From: an uncultured bacterium
GTDB taxonomy: Bacteria > Patescibacteriota > Patescibacteriia > Patescibacteriales > UBA12465
DNA length: 36,575 nt
Assembly: GCA_903874345.1 (NCBI GenBank)
Contig: CAIQRY010000051.1
Coordinates: 1 to 36,575 of the forward strand
Direction: 5' to 3'
The position numbers and the translations under genes were made by a program. The notes below the pieces were generated by a model that did not search any database, had not been told where the DNA came from, and saw only the letters and a program-made list of their open reading frames with translations. Below are positions 1 through 8,045 of the stretch, piece by piece (positions within the stretch are counted from its first letter, which is position 1; the number at the start of each line of letters is the position of its first letter).

Positions 1-50
1 AAAAAAATAATCAAGAGTAATGAAAAGTTTTATTACTTAATAAAAAAATA

Positions 51-135
51 GATAAAGACACACTAGGCGAGGAAAAACCGGTGATGCTCCCCAGCCACTT
101 GCCGGGTCCCTAGCCTCTAGTCGTGATCCGTTATC
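51..135 (+). ncRNA. Candidate structured RNA (unassigned class)
   Basis: A GC-rich block stands out in AT-rich sequence and folds into one long irregular hairpin. GATAA (51-55) pairs with TTATC (131-135), CAC (59-61) with GTG (123-125), ACTA (62-65) with TAGT (118-121), GAGG (69-72) with CCTC (114-117), and CCGG (78-81) with CCGG (102-105). The apical loop contains GCTCCCC, which could pair with GGG at 104-106. A terminator hairpin follows 19 bases later and a promoter and a giant surface-protein gene lie beyond. It could be a riboswitch with its terminator or the 3' part of a separate small RNA. I could not match it to fluoride, cyclic-di-GMP, cobalamin, SRP or RNase P consensus. The strand is inferred from the terminator. 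Confidence 0.45.
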
Positions 136-153
136 TATTGTAAAAAAATAAAC

Positions 154-194
154 AGCATCATAAAAGTGGTTGGAAATTTTTGTGATGCTTTTTT
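154..194 (+). terminator. Intrinsic terminator
   Basis: AGCATCA (154-160) pairs with TGATGCT (183-189), with further A/T pairs inside, followed by a run of six T. It ends the transcript carrying the structured RNA at 51-135. Confidence 0.7.
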
Positions 195-291
195 GTTTAT
201 TCTGACTTTTCCGCGATTAATTATTAAGGATTGTTTCTATATAGTAATACGTATTTTTTAAGAAAATAGTTTCTATTTTAAAGCGATACAT

Positions 292-320
292 TTGAAGGCA
301 ATAATAAATTTAAATATAAA
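292..320 (+). promoter_or_regulatory. Sigma70-type promoter for the repeat surface protein
   Basis: TTGAAG at 292-297, a 17-base spacer and TATAAA at 315-320. The predicted start of transcription, near 327, leaves a leader of only about 16 bases before the ATG at 343, with no Shine-Dalgarno sequence. Confidence 0.5.
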
Positions 321-342
321 ATAATAAAAAAATAAAAAAAGT

Positions 343-3300
343 ATGAAAAACTTTTTAGTTAATAAAACTTTTAACCGCTTGATGCTGGGATTATTACTTT
401 CCTTAGTATTAGTCGGAGCGCCATTATTTAAGGCTTCGGCCGACTCAAGCGTTACCCCCGCGACTGGCGGAACGAATATTTCAATTGATACGACCTCTTA
501 CGCCGGCGGTTCGCATACCGCCACAGCCCTAGGTGATATTGTTATCACGGAAGGGGCGGCCGGCGAAATTTCCGCCGGGACCCATACCTTTTCTTTGCCG
601 GATGGCTGGAATTTTACGACCGATACGGTAACGATTACGACGACGAATGGCACGGGCATGACTATCGCCGTACCTTTGATTACGCCAGGAGCTACTACTT
701 TGTCATTCTATGTTAATACCCAGTCCTCTAGCGGTCCAGAGATTTTGTCGATTAAGGGAGTAAAGGTCCATCCGACTGGTAATGCTACCGGCTCCGGAAA
801 TATCACTATGACGGCAGGGACGATTACAGGTCTAGATGGTTCGACTAATTTTGGATCTCTATCGACGACCGCTGGGACGGTTACTAAGTTAGCTTTTACC
901 ACTCAACCGACCACAACTGTTTATGGATCGACTATTTCTAGCGTCGTAGCCAAGACTCAGGATCAATTTGGTAATAATTCAGTTAGCAGTTTGGCTGCTA
1001 GCAAGACCGTGACGATTGCTAAGACTTCGGGTAGCGGGACGCTGTCCGGAACTTTGACCAAGGATATCGGTACAGGTGCGGGCAATGGGACAGTAACTTT
1101 TGATGATTTAACTCTCAGTAACGTGGGCGCCCATGTCTTGAATGTTTCCGCCGCCGGCCTTGCGACCGCGACGAGTGACTCTTTTACCATGAGCCAAAAG
1201 ACTTTAACCGCGACTATGACGGTTAGTAATAAGACTTATGACGGTGGTGTAACAGCGACCATTACTGGTCGGACTCCGGTTGGCACGGTCGGAGGAGATA
1301 CAATTAGTCTTTCCGGCGGAACCGCTACTTTTAATAATAAAAATGTCGCTACAGGCAAAGCGGTTAATGCAACAGGTATAACTTTAGGCGGGGCTGACGA
1401 AGCGAAATATTCTTATGATGGTACGGCGGCCACTACCGCTAATATCACTGCGCTTCAGTCAACGCTCGGTGGCTCTTTCACAGCTAATAATAAAACTTAC
1501 GACCGAGGAACAACGGCTACTGTTGCGACTAATAGTTTAACTCTTACTAGTTTAGTCGGCGGCGATTCAGTCACTATTTCACCGACCATAGCTTTCGGCA
1601 ATAAGACGGTCGCGAATGGCAAGACGGTTAGTATTACAGGTGCTAGTTTAGGTAGTACGGACGGCGGCAACTATACAGTTGATTTAACAGGCGCGCCAAC
1701 GACAACCGCTAATATCACCGCCCTCCAATTAGGTATTACCGGGAGCTTCACTCCAGCGTCTAAAGCTTATGACGGCGGCACTACGGCTACTCTAGATAGT
1801 AATAACATTGGTTTAAGTGGTGTTATTTCTGGTGATTCGGTCGGTTTTACTTGGGGCTCGATGGATTTTGATACTAAATATGTGGGCACTGGAAAAACAG
1901 TTACGGTTTATATTGTTTTAAATGATACTGACTCCGGTAATTATTCTTTACCAGTCGGTGGAGCAATTACCTCAAGTAGTGGAGTGATTACGGCTAAGCC
2001 TTTAACTATCGCTGGTGCTTTTACGGCTCATGATAAAACTTATGATGGTAGTGCTGCGGCCACGGCGAGCAGCAGCTCTCTAAGTTTGGTCGGTAAAGTC
2101 GGCGCGGAAGAGGTTACTCTGACACCGGCTCTAGCCTTTTCTGATAAGAATTATGGCGTTGGCAAGACCGTCAGTATTACCGCGGGTTCTTCTTTGGGCG
2201 GTGCGGATGCGGCTAACTACGCGCTCTCTTTAGCGGGGGCGACCACGACTACCGCCAACATCGCCAAAAGAGCAATTACGCTTAATCGAACGGCTGATAC
2301 TAAAGTATATGACCAGACAACCTCTTCCAATAAAATACCGACTGTTTCGTCAGGATCTTTAGCTTCGGGCGATGCGGGTGTATATTCACAGACATTTTTA
2401 ACTAAAAATGTCGCCCCAGATATCCAGCTTAATGTGGCCGTAGTTTCGATTAAAGATGCTTCTGACGACGATATGACCGGAAATTATACGGTTACCTTAA
2501 ACCATGGAATGGGTGGAACAATTACGGCTAAACCGGTAACAGTTACTGGTGCGACCGTGACCACAAAAACTTATGATGGTAATACCACGGCGGCCATTAC
2601 CGGCGCAGTTTTAAGTGGCATTATTCAAGGTGATGAAGTTGATTTAGATAATGCTTCATCTGGAACTTTTTCCAGCGCAAACGTCGCTCCGAGTATTTCC
2701 GTCGCGACTGCGCCAATGACACTCTCAGATGTCGATTCGGGAAATTATTCCTTAACTCAGCCAACCTTAACTGGCGCAATTACGGCCAAAGAAATAACTA
2801 TTGGCGGCAGCTTCACAGCTAATAATAAAGTTTACGATAACTCTAATGCCGCTACGATTTTAGTCAATTCTTTGACTTTGCCAGGCAAAGTTGGTGCCGA
2901 TGATATTTCTTTATTTAATCTGTCCTTAGTATTTTCCGATAAGCTTGTCGCTAACGGTAAGACAGTTAGTATCGCTAGTGTTGGTTTGACTGGTACTAAA
3001 GCCGGGAATTATTCTTTGTCTTTATCCGGTGCACCGACTACTACGGCCAACATTACTGCCAAAGAGTTGACTCTCGACGGCACTTTCTCATCTTTTGATA
3101 AATATTATGATGAGACAACTACGGCTACAATAAATAGTAACTCCTTGTCTTTAGTCGGCGTTGTTAGCCCGGATGCAGTCGGTTTAACAAGTATCGTTCT
3201 TGATTTTAATAGCGCGGCTGCCGCCTTCGGTAAAACGGTTAATATTACCAGCGCCAGTTTGAATGGGGCAGACGCTTCAAACTATACGCTTTCTTTAGTG

Positions 3301-4944
3301 GGTGCCCCTAATACTCATGGTAGTAATAATATTTTAAAGGCGACGCCGACGATTACTTGGTCTAGCCCAAGTGATATTGTGGCTGGGACAGCTTTAAGCG
3401 GTACTGAATTTGATGCGACGGTGGCTGGTGTTAGCGGCTCTTTGCCCGGCGCTCTCGTTTATAGCCCGGCGACCGGAACAGTCTTGACCACGGCCGGTTC
3501 GCATGTTCTCTCTACGGCATTCACTCCGGTAGATACGACTAATTATAATGATGCTTCGGCGACAACCTCGGTGGTAGTCGTGCCGGCGGCGATAAATAAA
3601 TTAGCTCTTTCTGCTAGCCCTGCTTCTTTGACAGTCGGTGGGAGTAGTACGATTACGGTCACGGGCAAGGATCAATATGATAACGTCGTAACTAATAATA
3701 GTTCTTCGATTACTTCTCTTTCTACAGATAATGGTGGCAGTTTAGCTTCTTCTCTATTAACACTCGCAAGTGGGGTAAAAACAACCACCTTAACTAATGC
3801 TTTAGCGGGTGTTGTCAACGTCAATGTGACCAGTGGTACTTTGACTCCGGCGACGACGCAAGTAACCTTTACTTCTGGCGCCGCTCCGACCGTTACTGCA
3901 CAAACCCCGACTGATAATGCGACCGGTACAGCAATTACTATTACTCCGACCATTACTTTCTCGGGAGCCATGGATGCCGCGACTTTAAACGGCGGAACGA
4001 TTCAACTCAGAAAATATAGTGACGATACAGCGGTTAGTGCCACGATTAGTTATAATCCGACTTCTTATGTCGTGACTTTAACTCCGAGTGCGAGTCTCGC
4101 CAACAATACTCAGTATTACCTTTGGGTCTCTGGTGCGAAGAACGCCGGCGGGACAACAGTTACGGATTACACAACCAAGGCATCTCAAGAATTTACGACC
4201 GTCGCGGCCGGCGCCGCTCCGACCGTTACCGCGCAAACTCCGACCGATAATGCAACCGGTACGGCCATTACCATTACTCCGACCATTACTTTCTCGGCGG
4301 CTATGGACGCGGCAACTTTGAACGGCGGAACGATTCAACTCAGAAAATATAGTGATGATACGGCGGTTAGTGCGACCATCAGTTATAATCCGACTTCTTA
4401 TGTTGTGACTTTGACTCCGAGTGCAAGTCTCGCGAACAATACTCAATATTATCTTTGGGTCTCTGGTGCGAAGAATGCCGGTGGGACAACCGTAACTGCT
4501 TATACGACTAAAGCTAACCAGGAATTTACGACTGCGACGGCCGGAACAGGCAGCTTCGGTATTGTCAGTACGACCATGACTAAGATGACGGGCACGGCCG
4601 ATAATAGCTTTGCTAATGGTTGGGAATGGGTAATTAGAATGACTTTACCAACCAATCAAAATCACGTCGCCTTGAAATTTAATGATTGGGTTTCCGGTTC
4701 GAATACACTCGCCACGGCGAATAATATGCAGTATTACTCCGAACAGATTTCTTCCGGTACCGGTAGCGCGGCTGTTCCAGTTACTATTACCGCGGCCAGT
4801 ACTTACCCGAGCAATATTACAGTTTCAACCGACGTCGATCCGTCAACACCCGGTATTCAGACTGACATTCATGTCCAAGTTAAAATCCCGGCATCGACTG
4901 CTAACGGATCATATTCTACGAGTTATCGCGTGAACTACGAGTAA
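343..4944 (+). CDS. Giant secreted surface protein with MBG/YDG and SbsA-type Ig repeats
   Basis: This 1533-residue protein starts with a signal peptide (basic MKNFLVNK, hydrophobic core about residues 14-28, Ala-rich cleavage region near 32). A beta-rich N-terminal domain and an Ig-like domain (about 180-283) follow. Next come eight MBG/YDG repeats (about 286-1000), each marked by a motif like KxYDGxTTAT and most closing in TTANITA or GxITAK. An invasin-like Ig domain occupies about 1085-1178. Two almost identical 111-residue Big_5/SbsA-type Ig domains follow (1179-1289 and 1290-1400), and a unique 130-residue C-terminal domain ends the chain. It has no sortase motif and no C-terminal membrane helix, so anchoring is unclear. 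The probable role is a cell-surface or adhesion fibre, inferred from architecture. Ser, Thr and Ala are very abundant. A hairpin lies after the stop and a second exported protein is next. Confidence 0.85.
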   Translation: MKNFLVNKTFNRLMLGLLLSLVLVGAPLFKASADSSVTPATGGTNISIDTTSYAGGSHTATALGDIVITEGAAGEISAGTHTFSLPDGWNFTTDTVTITTTNGTGMTIAVPLITPGATTLSFYVNTQSSSGPEILSIKGVKVHPTGNATGSGNITMTAGTITGLDGSTNFGSLSTTAGTVTKLAFTTQPTTTVYGSTISSVVAKTQDQFGNNSVSSLAASKTVTIAKTSGSGTLSGTLTKDIGTGAGNGTVTFDDLTLSNVGAHVLNVSAAGLATATSDSFTMSQKTLTATMTVSNKTYDGGVTATITGRTPVGTVGGDTISLSGGTATFNNKNVATGKAVNATGITLGGADEAKYSYDGTAATTANITALQSTLGGSFTANNKTYDRGTTATVATNSLTLTSLVGGDSVTISPTIAFGNKTVANGKTVSITGASLGSTDGGNYTVDLTGAPTTTANITALQLGITGSFTPASKAYDGGTTATLDSNNIGLSGVISGDSVGFTWGSMDFDTKYVGTGKTVTVYIVLNDTDSGNYSLPVGGAITSSSGVITAKPLTIAGAFTAHDKTYDGSAAATASSSSLSLVGKVGAEEVTLTPALAFSDKNYGVGKTVSITAGSSLGGADAANYALSLAGATTTTANIAKRAITLNRTADTKVYDQTTSSNKIPTVSSGSLASGDAGVYSQTFLTKNVAPDIQLNVAVVSIKDASDDDMTGNYTVTLNHGMGGTITAKPVTVTGATVTTKTYDGNTTAAITGAVLSGIIQGDEVDLDNASSGTFSSANVAPSISVATAPMTLSDVDSGNYSLTQPTLTGAITAKEITIGGSFTANNKVYDNSNAATILVNSLTLPGKVGADDISLFNLSLVFSDKLVANGKTVSIASVGLTGTKAGNYSLSLSGAPTTTANITAKELTLDGTFSSFDKYYDETTTATINSNSLSLVGVVSPDAVGLTSIVLDFNSAAAAFGKTVNITSASLNGADASNYTLSLVGAPNTHGSNNILKATPTITWSSPSDIVAGTALSGTEFDATVAGVSGSLPGALVYSPATGTVLTTAGSHVLSTAFTPVDTTNYNDASATTSVVVVPAAINKLALSASPASLTVGGSSTITVTGKDQYDNVVTNNSSSITSLSTDNGGSLASSLLTLASGVKTTTLTNALAGVVNVNVTSGTLTPATTQVTFTSGAAPTVTAQTPTDNATGTAITITPTITFSGAMDAATLNGGTIQLRKYSDDTAVSATISYNPTSYVVTLTPSASLANNTQYYLWVSGAKNAGGTTVTDYTTKASQEFTTVAAGAAPTVTAQTPTDNATGTAITITPTITFSAAMDAATLNGGTIQLRKYSDDTAVSATISYNPTSYVVTLTPSASLANNTQYYLWVSGAKNAGGTTVTAYTTKANQEFTTATAGTGSFGIVSTTMTKMTGTADNSFANGWEWVIRMTLPTNQNHVALKFNDWVSGSNTLATANNMQYYSEQISSGTGSAAVPVTITAASTYPSNITVSTDVDPSTPGIQTDIHVQVKIPASTANGSYSTSYRVNYE
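3877..4542 (+). repeat. Tandem 333-bp in-frame duplication
   Basis: Two adjacent copies (3877-4209 and 4210-4542) encode 111-residue Ig-like domains that differ at only a few residues (SGAM/SAAM, TDYTT/TAYTT, KAS/KAN). Most base differences are synonymous. This fits a fairly recent domain duplication kept in frame under protein-level selection. Confidence 0.9.
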
Positions 4945-4963
4945 TTAGCTAATTAATGTTTAA

Positions 4964-4990
4964 ATAGAGCCGGCCTTAAGCCGGCTCTAT
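4964..4990 (+). terminator. Perfect 11-bp hairpin after the surface-protein gene
   Basis: ATAGAGCCGGC (4964-4974) and GCCGGCTCTAT (4980-4990) pair perfectly around the loop CTTAA. No T-run follows, so it may be a weak terminator or an mRNA-stabilising 3' end rather than a classical intrinsic terminator. Confidence 0.55.
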
Positions 4991-5012
4991 CTAAGACTTC
5001 ACCGTAAATTTT

Positions 5013-6284
5013 ATGAATATAAAAAATAAATTAATAATTAGCCTTACTCTCGCCACGTTAATGATTTTAGTTGCTTGGTCAGTGGCTTCCGCTAGCGAAA
5101 GCGCTTGGCAGAATTTGAATCCAAGTTTCGAAAGCGGGCTCTCTGGCTCGGCTCATAACTGCAATCCTTTGACTGTCTCTAACGGTTCAGTCGCGGCTTA
5201 TCCCTCTTGTACGATTACTTGTAATTCTGGCTATAGCCAAAGTGGCAGCTCCTGCGTGATTAATAGTAACAGTGGCGGCGGTGGCGGCGGTGGCGGCGGC
5301 GGAACAGTTGGCGTCATCCCAACCGTTAGCTCGATTGGTTCAGAAAATGTGACTGTACCGCTTAGTGTTGATGGCAGCCAAATCGGCAGCTTAAATCAGC
5401 CTTTGTCTGGCGGTGCTAAAGTCGAATTGACCGTGCCTCAGTTTGCGGTGAGTACACCGACGGCGTTCTCCGCGACGATTGGGTCCTTAAGCAGTGATTT
5501 AACACCCTCGAATACGTCCGGCGCGTTTATGGTTAATAATCAGGTTTTTAATATTAATGCAATTAGCGGTGGCTCGACTGTTCATAATTTTTTGACCAAT
5601 TTATCCATTACTCTAACCGTTCCTAATTTAGGTACGAGCACATCTAGTCTCGGCGTTTATTATTTTAATGAGACGGCGAGCGCTTGGGTCTTAGTACCGG
5701 GCGCAACTTTTGATCCGGCCACAGGCAGAGTTACTTTTCAAGTTAACCATTTAACTAGATTTGCCGTCTTCAATATTCCTGGTTTGCCCTCAGTTATTAA
5801 TGTCGCCTCGGCCGCTGGAAATGAGGTTAATATCGAAGTGCCTGGCGGTTTGAGCAGCGCGGATTATATCGCTGCCGAAAAATCATTAGTCAAAAAAGTT
5901 AATAAGACTTTAACGAAGCGTTTGTCCGGCCGCATCCTCTTACAAATCGAGGCGCAAGGACAAGGTTGGTATATTAATCCGGTTAACGGTCAGAAATATT
6001 TCTTAGGCACGGCTGCGGATGCTTATCAAGTCATGCGGAAACTAGGCTTGGGGGTTAGCAACAAGACTTTCGCGACCTTCAAGAATGATAAAGCGCCGGC
6101 GCGTTTATCCGGTCGTATCCTCTTAAAAGTGGAAGACGTGGGCAAAGCCTATTATGTTAATCCGGTTAATTTGAAGTTATATTATTTAGGCACGGCTGAC
6201 GACGCTTATGGCCTGATGCGTAGTTTGGGCTTAGGCATTACTAATGCTAATTTACGTCAGATTACGGTCGGGGAATTAAAATAA
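5013..6284 (+). CDS. Exported protein with two C-terminal GRILL/YINP/YFLG repeats
   Basis: This 423-residue protein has a clear signal peptide (about residues 1-28, ending SVASASES). A short Cys-containing segment follows (four cysteines, about 46-82), in which CTITCNSGYSQSGSSC resembles small EGF- or Sushi-like modules. A polyglycine hinge lies at about 88-97, and a beta-rich middle domain at about 100-270 includes VYYFNETASAWVLVPG. The end carries two copies of a repeat (about 305-360 and 363-420) with the pattern RLSGRILLxxE...WYINP...KYFLGTAADAYxxMRxLGLG. I know this repeat type as a recurrent C-terminal module in patescibacterial exported proteins. A wall- or surface-attachment role is inference only. 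It begins 22 bases after the upstream hairpin and probably works with the giant repeat protein before it. Confidence 0.75.
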   Translation: MNIKNKLIISLTLATLMILVAWSVASASESAWQNLNPSFESGLSGSAHNCNPLTVSNGSVAAYPSCTITCNSGYSQSGSSCVINSNSGGGGGGGGGGTVGVIPTVSSIGSENVTVPLSVDGSQIGSLNQPLSGGAKVELTVPQFAVSTPTAFSATIGSLSSDLTPSNTSGAFMVNNQVFNINAISGGSTVHNFLTNLSITLTVPNLGTSTSSLGVYYFNETASAWVLVPGATFDPATGRVTFQVNHLTRFAVFNIPGLPSVINVASAAGNEVNIEVPGGLSSADYIAAEKSLVKKVNKTLTKRLSGRILLQIEAQGQGWYINPVNGQKYFLGTAADAYQVMRKLGLGVSNKTFATFKNDKAPARLSGRILLKVEDVGKAYYVNPVNLKLYYLGTADDAYGLMRSLGLGITNANLRQITVGELK

Positions 6285-6304
6285 ATCAAATCCTTTCCAT
6301 AAGA

Positions 6305-6333
6305 AAAAAGAGCCTAGAAATTAGGCTCTTTTT
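6305..6333. terminator. Bidirectional terminator
   Basis: AAAAAGAGCCTA (6305-6316) pairs with TAGGCTCTTTTT (6322-6333). A-runs and T-runs on both flanks let it serve both the surface-protein gene and the convergent rnhB. Confidence 0.85.
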
Positions 6334-6962
6334 TATTTTTTTGCTTCCATTTCTTTAATCGGACTGAAACTCCGGCGATGAATGGGGCAGGGACCATGCT
6401 CCTTAATTTTTTCTAAATGAAGTTTTGTGCCGTAGCCTTTATGTTTAGCGAATAAGTATTCCGGATATTTTTTATCAAGTTCGCCCATGAGCCAATCCCG
6501 GCTAACCTTGGCGATGATTGACGCGGCCGCGATACAGAAAACACTACCGTCGCCTTTGACAATGGCTGTCTGCGGTTTATCTAATTTCGGGATTTTGAAG
6601 GCACCATCGAGAAGGATGTAATCCGGTTGAACCTTTAAACGTTTAATCGCTCGGCGCATGGCGAGGAAACTGGCTTGTAAAATATTTATTTTATCAATTG
6701 TTTCATGTTCGACCACGCCGATTTCCACGGCTAAGACTTTTTCTTTGATAATTTTAAATAATTTTTCTCGTTTTTGGGCTGTTAGTTTTTTAGAATCCGT
6801 AACTAATTCCAAATCGCCGTGATCAATTTTAAAATCCCGCCCGACAACGACGCAAGCAGCCACCACTGGTCCGGCTAAAGGACCGCGGCCGGCTTCGTCA
6901 ACCCCGCCGATAAAGTTATAACCGAGGTCAAAATATTGTTGTTCCGTCTTTAAATCTAACAT
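6333..6962 (-). CDS. rnhB: Ribonuclease HII
   Basis: RNase HII cuts the RNA strand of RNA/DNA hybrids, including single ribonucleotides built into DNA. The 209-residue protein has the family signature GGVDEAGRGPLAGPVV at residues 19-34, with D22 and E23 as metal ligands. The further acidic residues are D119 (in ILLDGAF) and D156 (in IIAKVSRD), and the C-terminal HRRSFSPIK block is present. Length and motif order are normal for bacterial RnhB. It is a lone gene facing the upstream surface protein, and its last codon touches the shared bidirectional terminator. No Shine-Dalgarno is visible. Confidence 0.97.
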   Translation of the reverse strand: MLDLKTEQQYFDLGYNFIGGVDEAGRGPLAGPVVAACVVVGRDFKIDHGDLELVTDSKKLTAQKREKLFKIIKEKVLAVEIGVVEHETIDKINILQASFLAMRRAIKRLKVQPDYILLDGAFKIPKLDKPQTAIVKGDGSVFCIAAASIIAKVSRDWLMGELDKKYPEYLFAKHKGYGTKLHLEKIKEHGPCPIHRRSFSPIKEMEAKK

Positions 6963-7022
6963 AACTTTATATTTACATTTTTTATACTTTGTGGCAAGCT
7001 GTAATAGTCAAAAAATACCTAA

Positions 7023-7106
7023 GCCCGGGTGGTGAAATTGGTAGACACACAGTGTTCAGAACGCTGCGGGAGCAATCCCATGGGGGTTCAAATCCCCCCT
7101 CGGGCA
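7023..7106 (+). tRNA. tRNA-Leu(CAG)
   Basis: The acceptor arms GCCCGGG (7023-7029) and CTCGGGC (7099-7105) pair, with discriminator A at 7106. The anticodon stem CAGTG/CGCTG closes the loop TTCAGAA, giving anticodon CAG (reads CUG). A long variable arm (GGGAGCAATCCC) marks it as class II. The T-arm is GGGGG-TTCAAAT-CCCCC. The full 3' CCA is not encoded: A is followed by CCG. Confidence 0.96.
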
Positions 7107-7162
7107 CCGTTCTATAAATAAAAAGTTCCTAAACAATTCATAAACCCCATAAAAACCAGAGT

Positions 7163-7813
7163 ATGAAAGAATTAGTTGAAAAATCAAGCCTTGATAAACT
7201 AGAAGGCTTGTCTAGTAATTTTAGGGCCATCGCGCCAGTTAAAAAAGCTTTTGAAAAACTCTTTTTTCTGTACAGTGGACAAAGTAGTCGTCAGGGCTGG
7301 GGCAAGCCTTATTTTTCCCATATGTTTTCTGTTTGGCAGCTTTTAGGCTCTTATGACCAAGCGCCAGACGTTTGTCTGGCCGGATTTTTTCATAGTGCTT
7401 TAAATGATTTGCCAAATTACACCTATGCCGATTTGGTTAATGACACGGACACCAATATTGCTCGTTTAGTCCAGGAGCTAAGCGAAAAGAATCGGCCCCG
7501 TGGCATAAGAAATAAAAAAGCTAACTGGCGATTGCGCAAGGAGGATATTCTGAAACGTTTTCCGGAAATGAGTATTGAGGCGAAAATTATTTTTGTAATC
7601 GCCCAAACTGACTACTTGTCTTCCTTGCTCGAATATCATAGCTTACAAGGAGAAAAGATTTGGTCGCGGCTTAACGCTTCGAAGAAAGAAATGGGCTGGT
7701 ATTATTTGCAGTTGGAAGATCTTCTGCCGGCGAATTTACAGCACCCCCTAATTAGTGATTACCATTTCTTTCTTAATCAAGCCAAGAAGAGGTTTCACTG
7801 GCGGGAAGAATAA
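7163..7813 (+). CDS. Degenerate RelA/SpoT-type HD domain protein
   Basis: The 216-residue protein resembles the hydrolase half of RelA/SpoT-family (small alarmone hydrolase) enzymes. It has GWGKPYFSHMFSVWQLL (H53), which matches the GxPYxxHPxxVA block. The segment LAGFFHSALND (H77, S78) stands where these enzymes have LLHDxxED. The metal-binding HD pair is therefore HS. A later segment, IAQTDYLSSLLEY, lies where the family has KLADRLHN. No synthetase or TGS domain is present. It may be an inactive or altered phosphohydrolase, or a divergent member with another ligand set. It stands alone between two tRNA genes and has its own terminator. Confidence 0.6.
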   Translation: MKELVEKSSLDKLEGLSSNFRAIAPVKKAFEKLFFLYSGQSSRQGWGKPYFSHMFSVWQLLGSYDQAPDVCLAGFFHSALNDLPNYTYADLVNDTDTNIARLVQELSEKNRPRGIRNKKANWRLRKEDILKRFPEMSIEAKIIFVIAQTDYLSSLLEYHSLQGEKIWSRLNASKKEMGWYYLQLEDLLPANLQHPLISDYHFFLNQAKKRFHWREE

Positions 7814-7833
7814 TTTTAAAACATTACTAAGGC

Positions 7834-7862
7834 AAACCCGGTTAATCAAAACCGGGTTTTTT
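7834..7862 (+). terminator. Intrinsic terminator
   Basis: AAACCCGGTT (7834-7843) pairs with AACCGGGTTT (7850-7859), followed by T residues. It closes the HD-protein gene. Confidence 0.85.
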
Positions 7863-7874
7863 ATAACCCTAAAT

Positions 7875-7904
7875 TTGACTAATCTCTGGTTGAGAAGGTA
7901 AAAT
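7875..7904 (+). promoter_or_regulatory. Promoter of tRNA-Val
   Basis: TTGACT at 7875-7880, an 18-base spacer and TAAAAT at 7899-7904. The tRNA begins 12 bases after the -10 box. Confidence 0.6.
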
Positions 7905-7915
7905 ATTGATAATTC

Positions 7916-7989
7916 GGTCGCTTAGCTCAGCTGGTTAGAGCGCTGCGTTCACATCGCAGAGGCCAGTGGTTCGAGTCCACTAGCGACCA
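7916..7989 (+). tRNA. tRNA-Val(CAC)
   Basis: The acceptor arms GGTCGCT (7916-7922) and AGCGACC (7982-7988) pair, with discriminator A at 7989. The D-arm is GCTC-AGCTGGTTA-GAGC. The anticodon stem CTGCG/CGCAG closes loop TTCACAT, giving anticodon CAC (reads GUG). The T-arm is AGTGG-TTCGAGT-CCACT. CCA is not encoded. Confidence 0.97.
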
Positions 7990-7990
7990 C

Positions 7991-8018
7991 AAAAAACACT
8001 TGCTGCCAAGTGTTTTTT
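7991..8018 (+). terminator. Terminator of tRNA-Val
   Basis: AAAAAACACTTG (7991-8002) and CAAGTGTTTTTT (8007-8018) pair perfectly around the loop CTGC, directly after the tRNA. Confidence 0.9.
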
Positions 8019-8045
8019 ATTAGAAAAAATGATAAAATATAATAT

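Noticed and set aside
51-135. Fluoride (crcB) riboswitch, suggested by GGTGATG and CCTCTAG
   Set aside because: The conserved linker and the second TGATG block of the fluoride motif are missing and the pairing does not fit.
4078-4446. Long antisense ORFs within the repeat surface-protein gene
   Set aside because: They are shadows caused by the biased Thr/Ala/Ser codon composition of the real gene.
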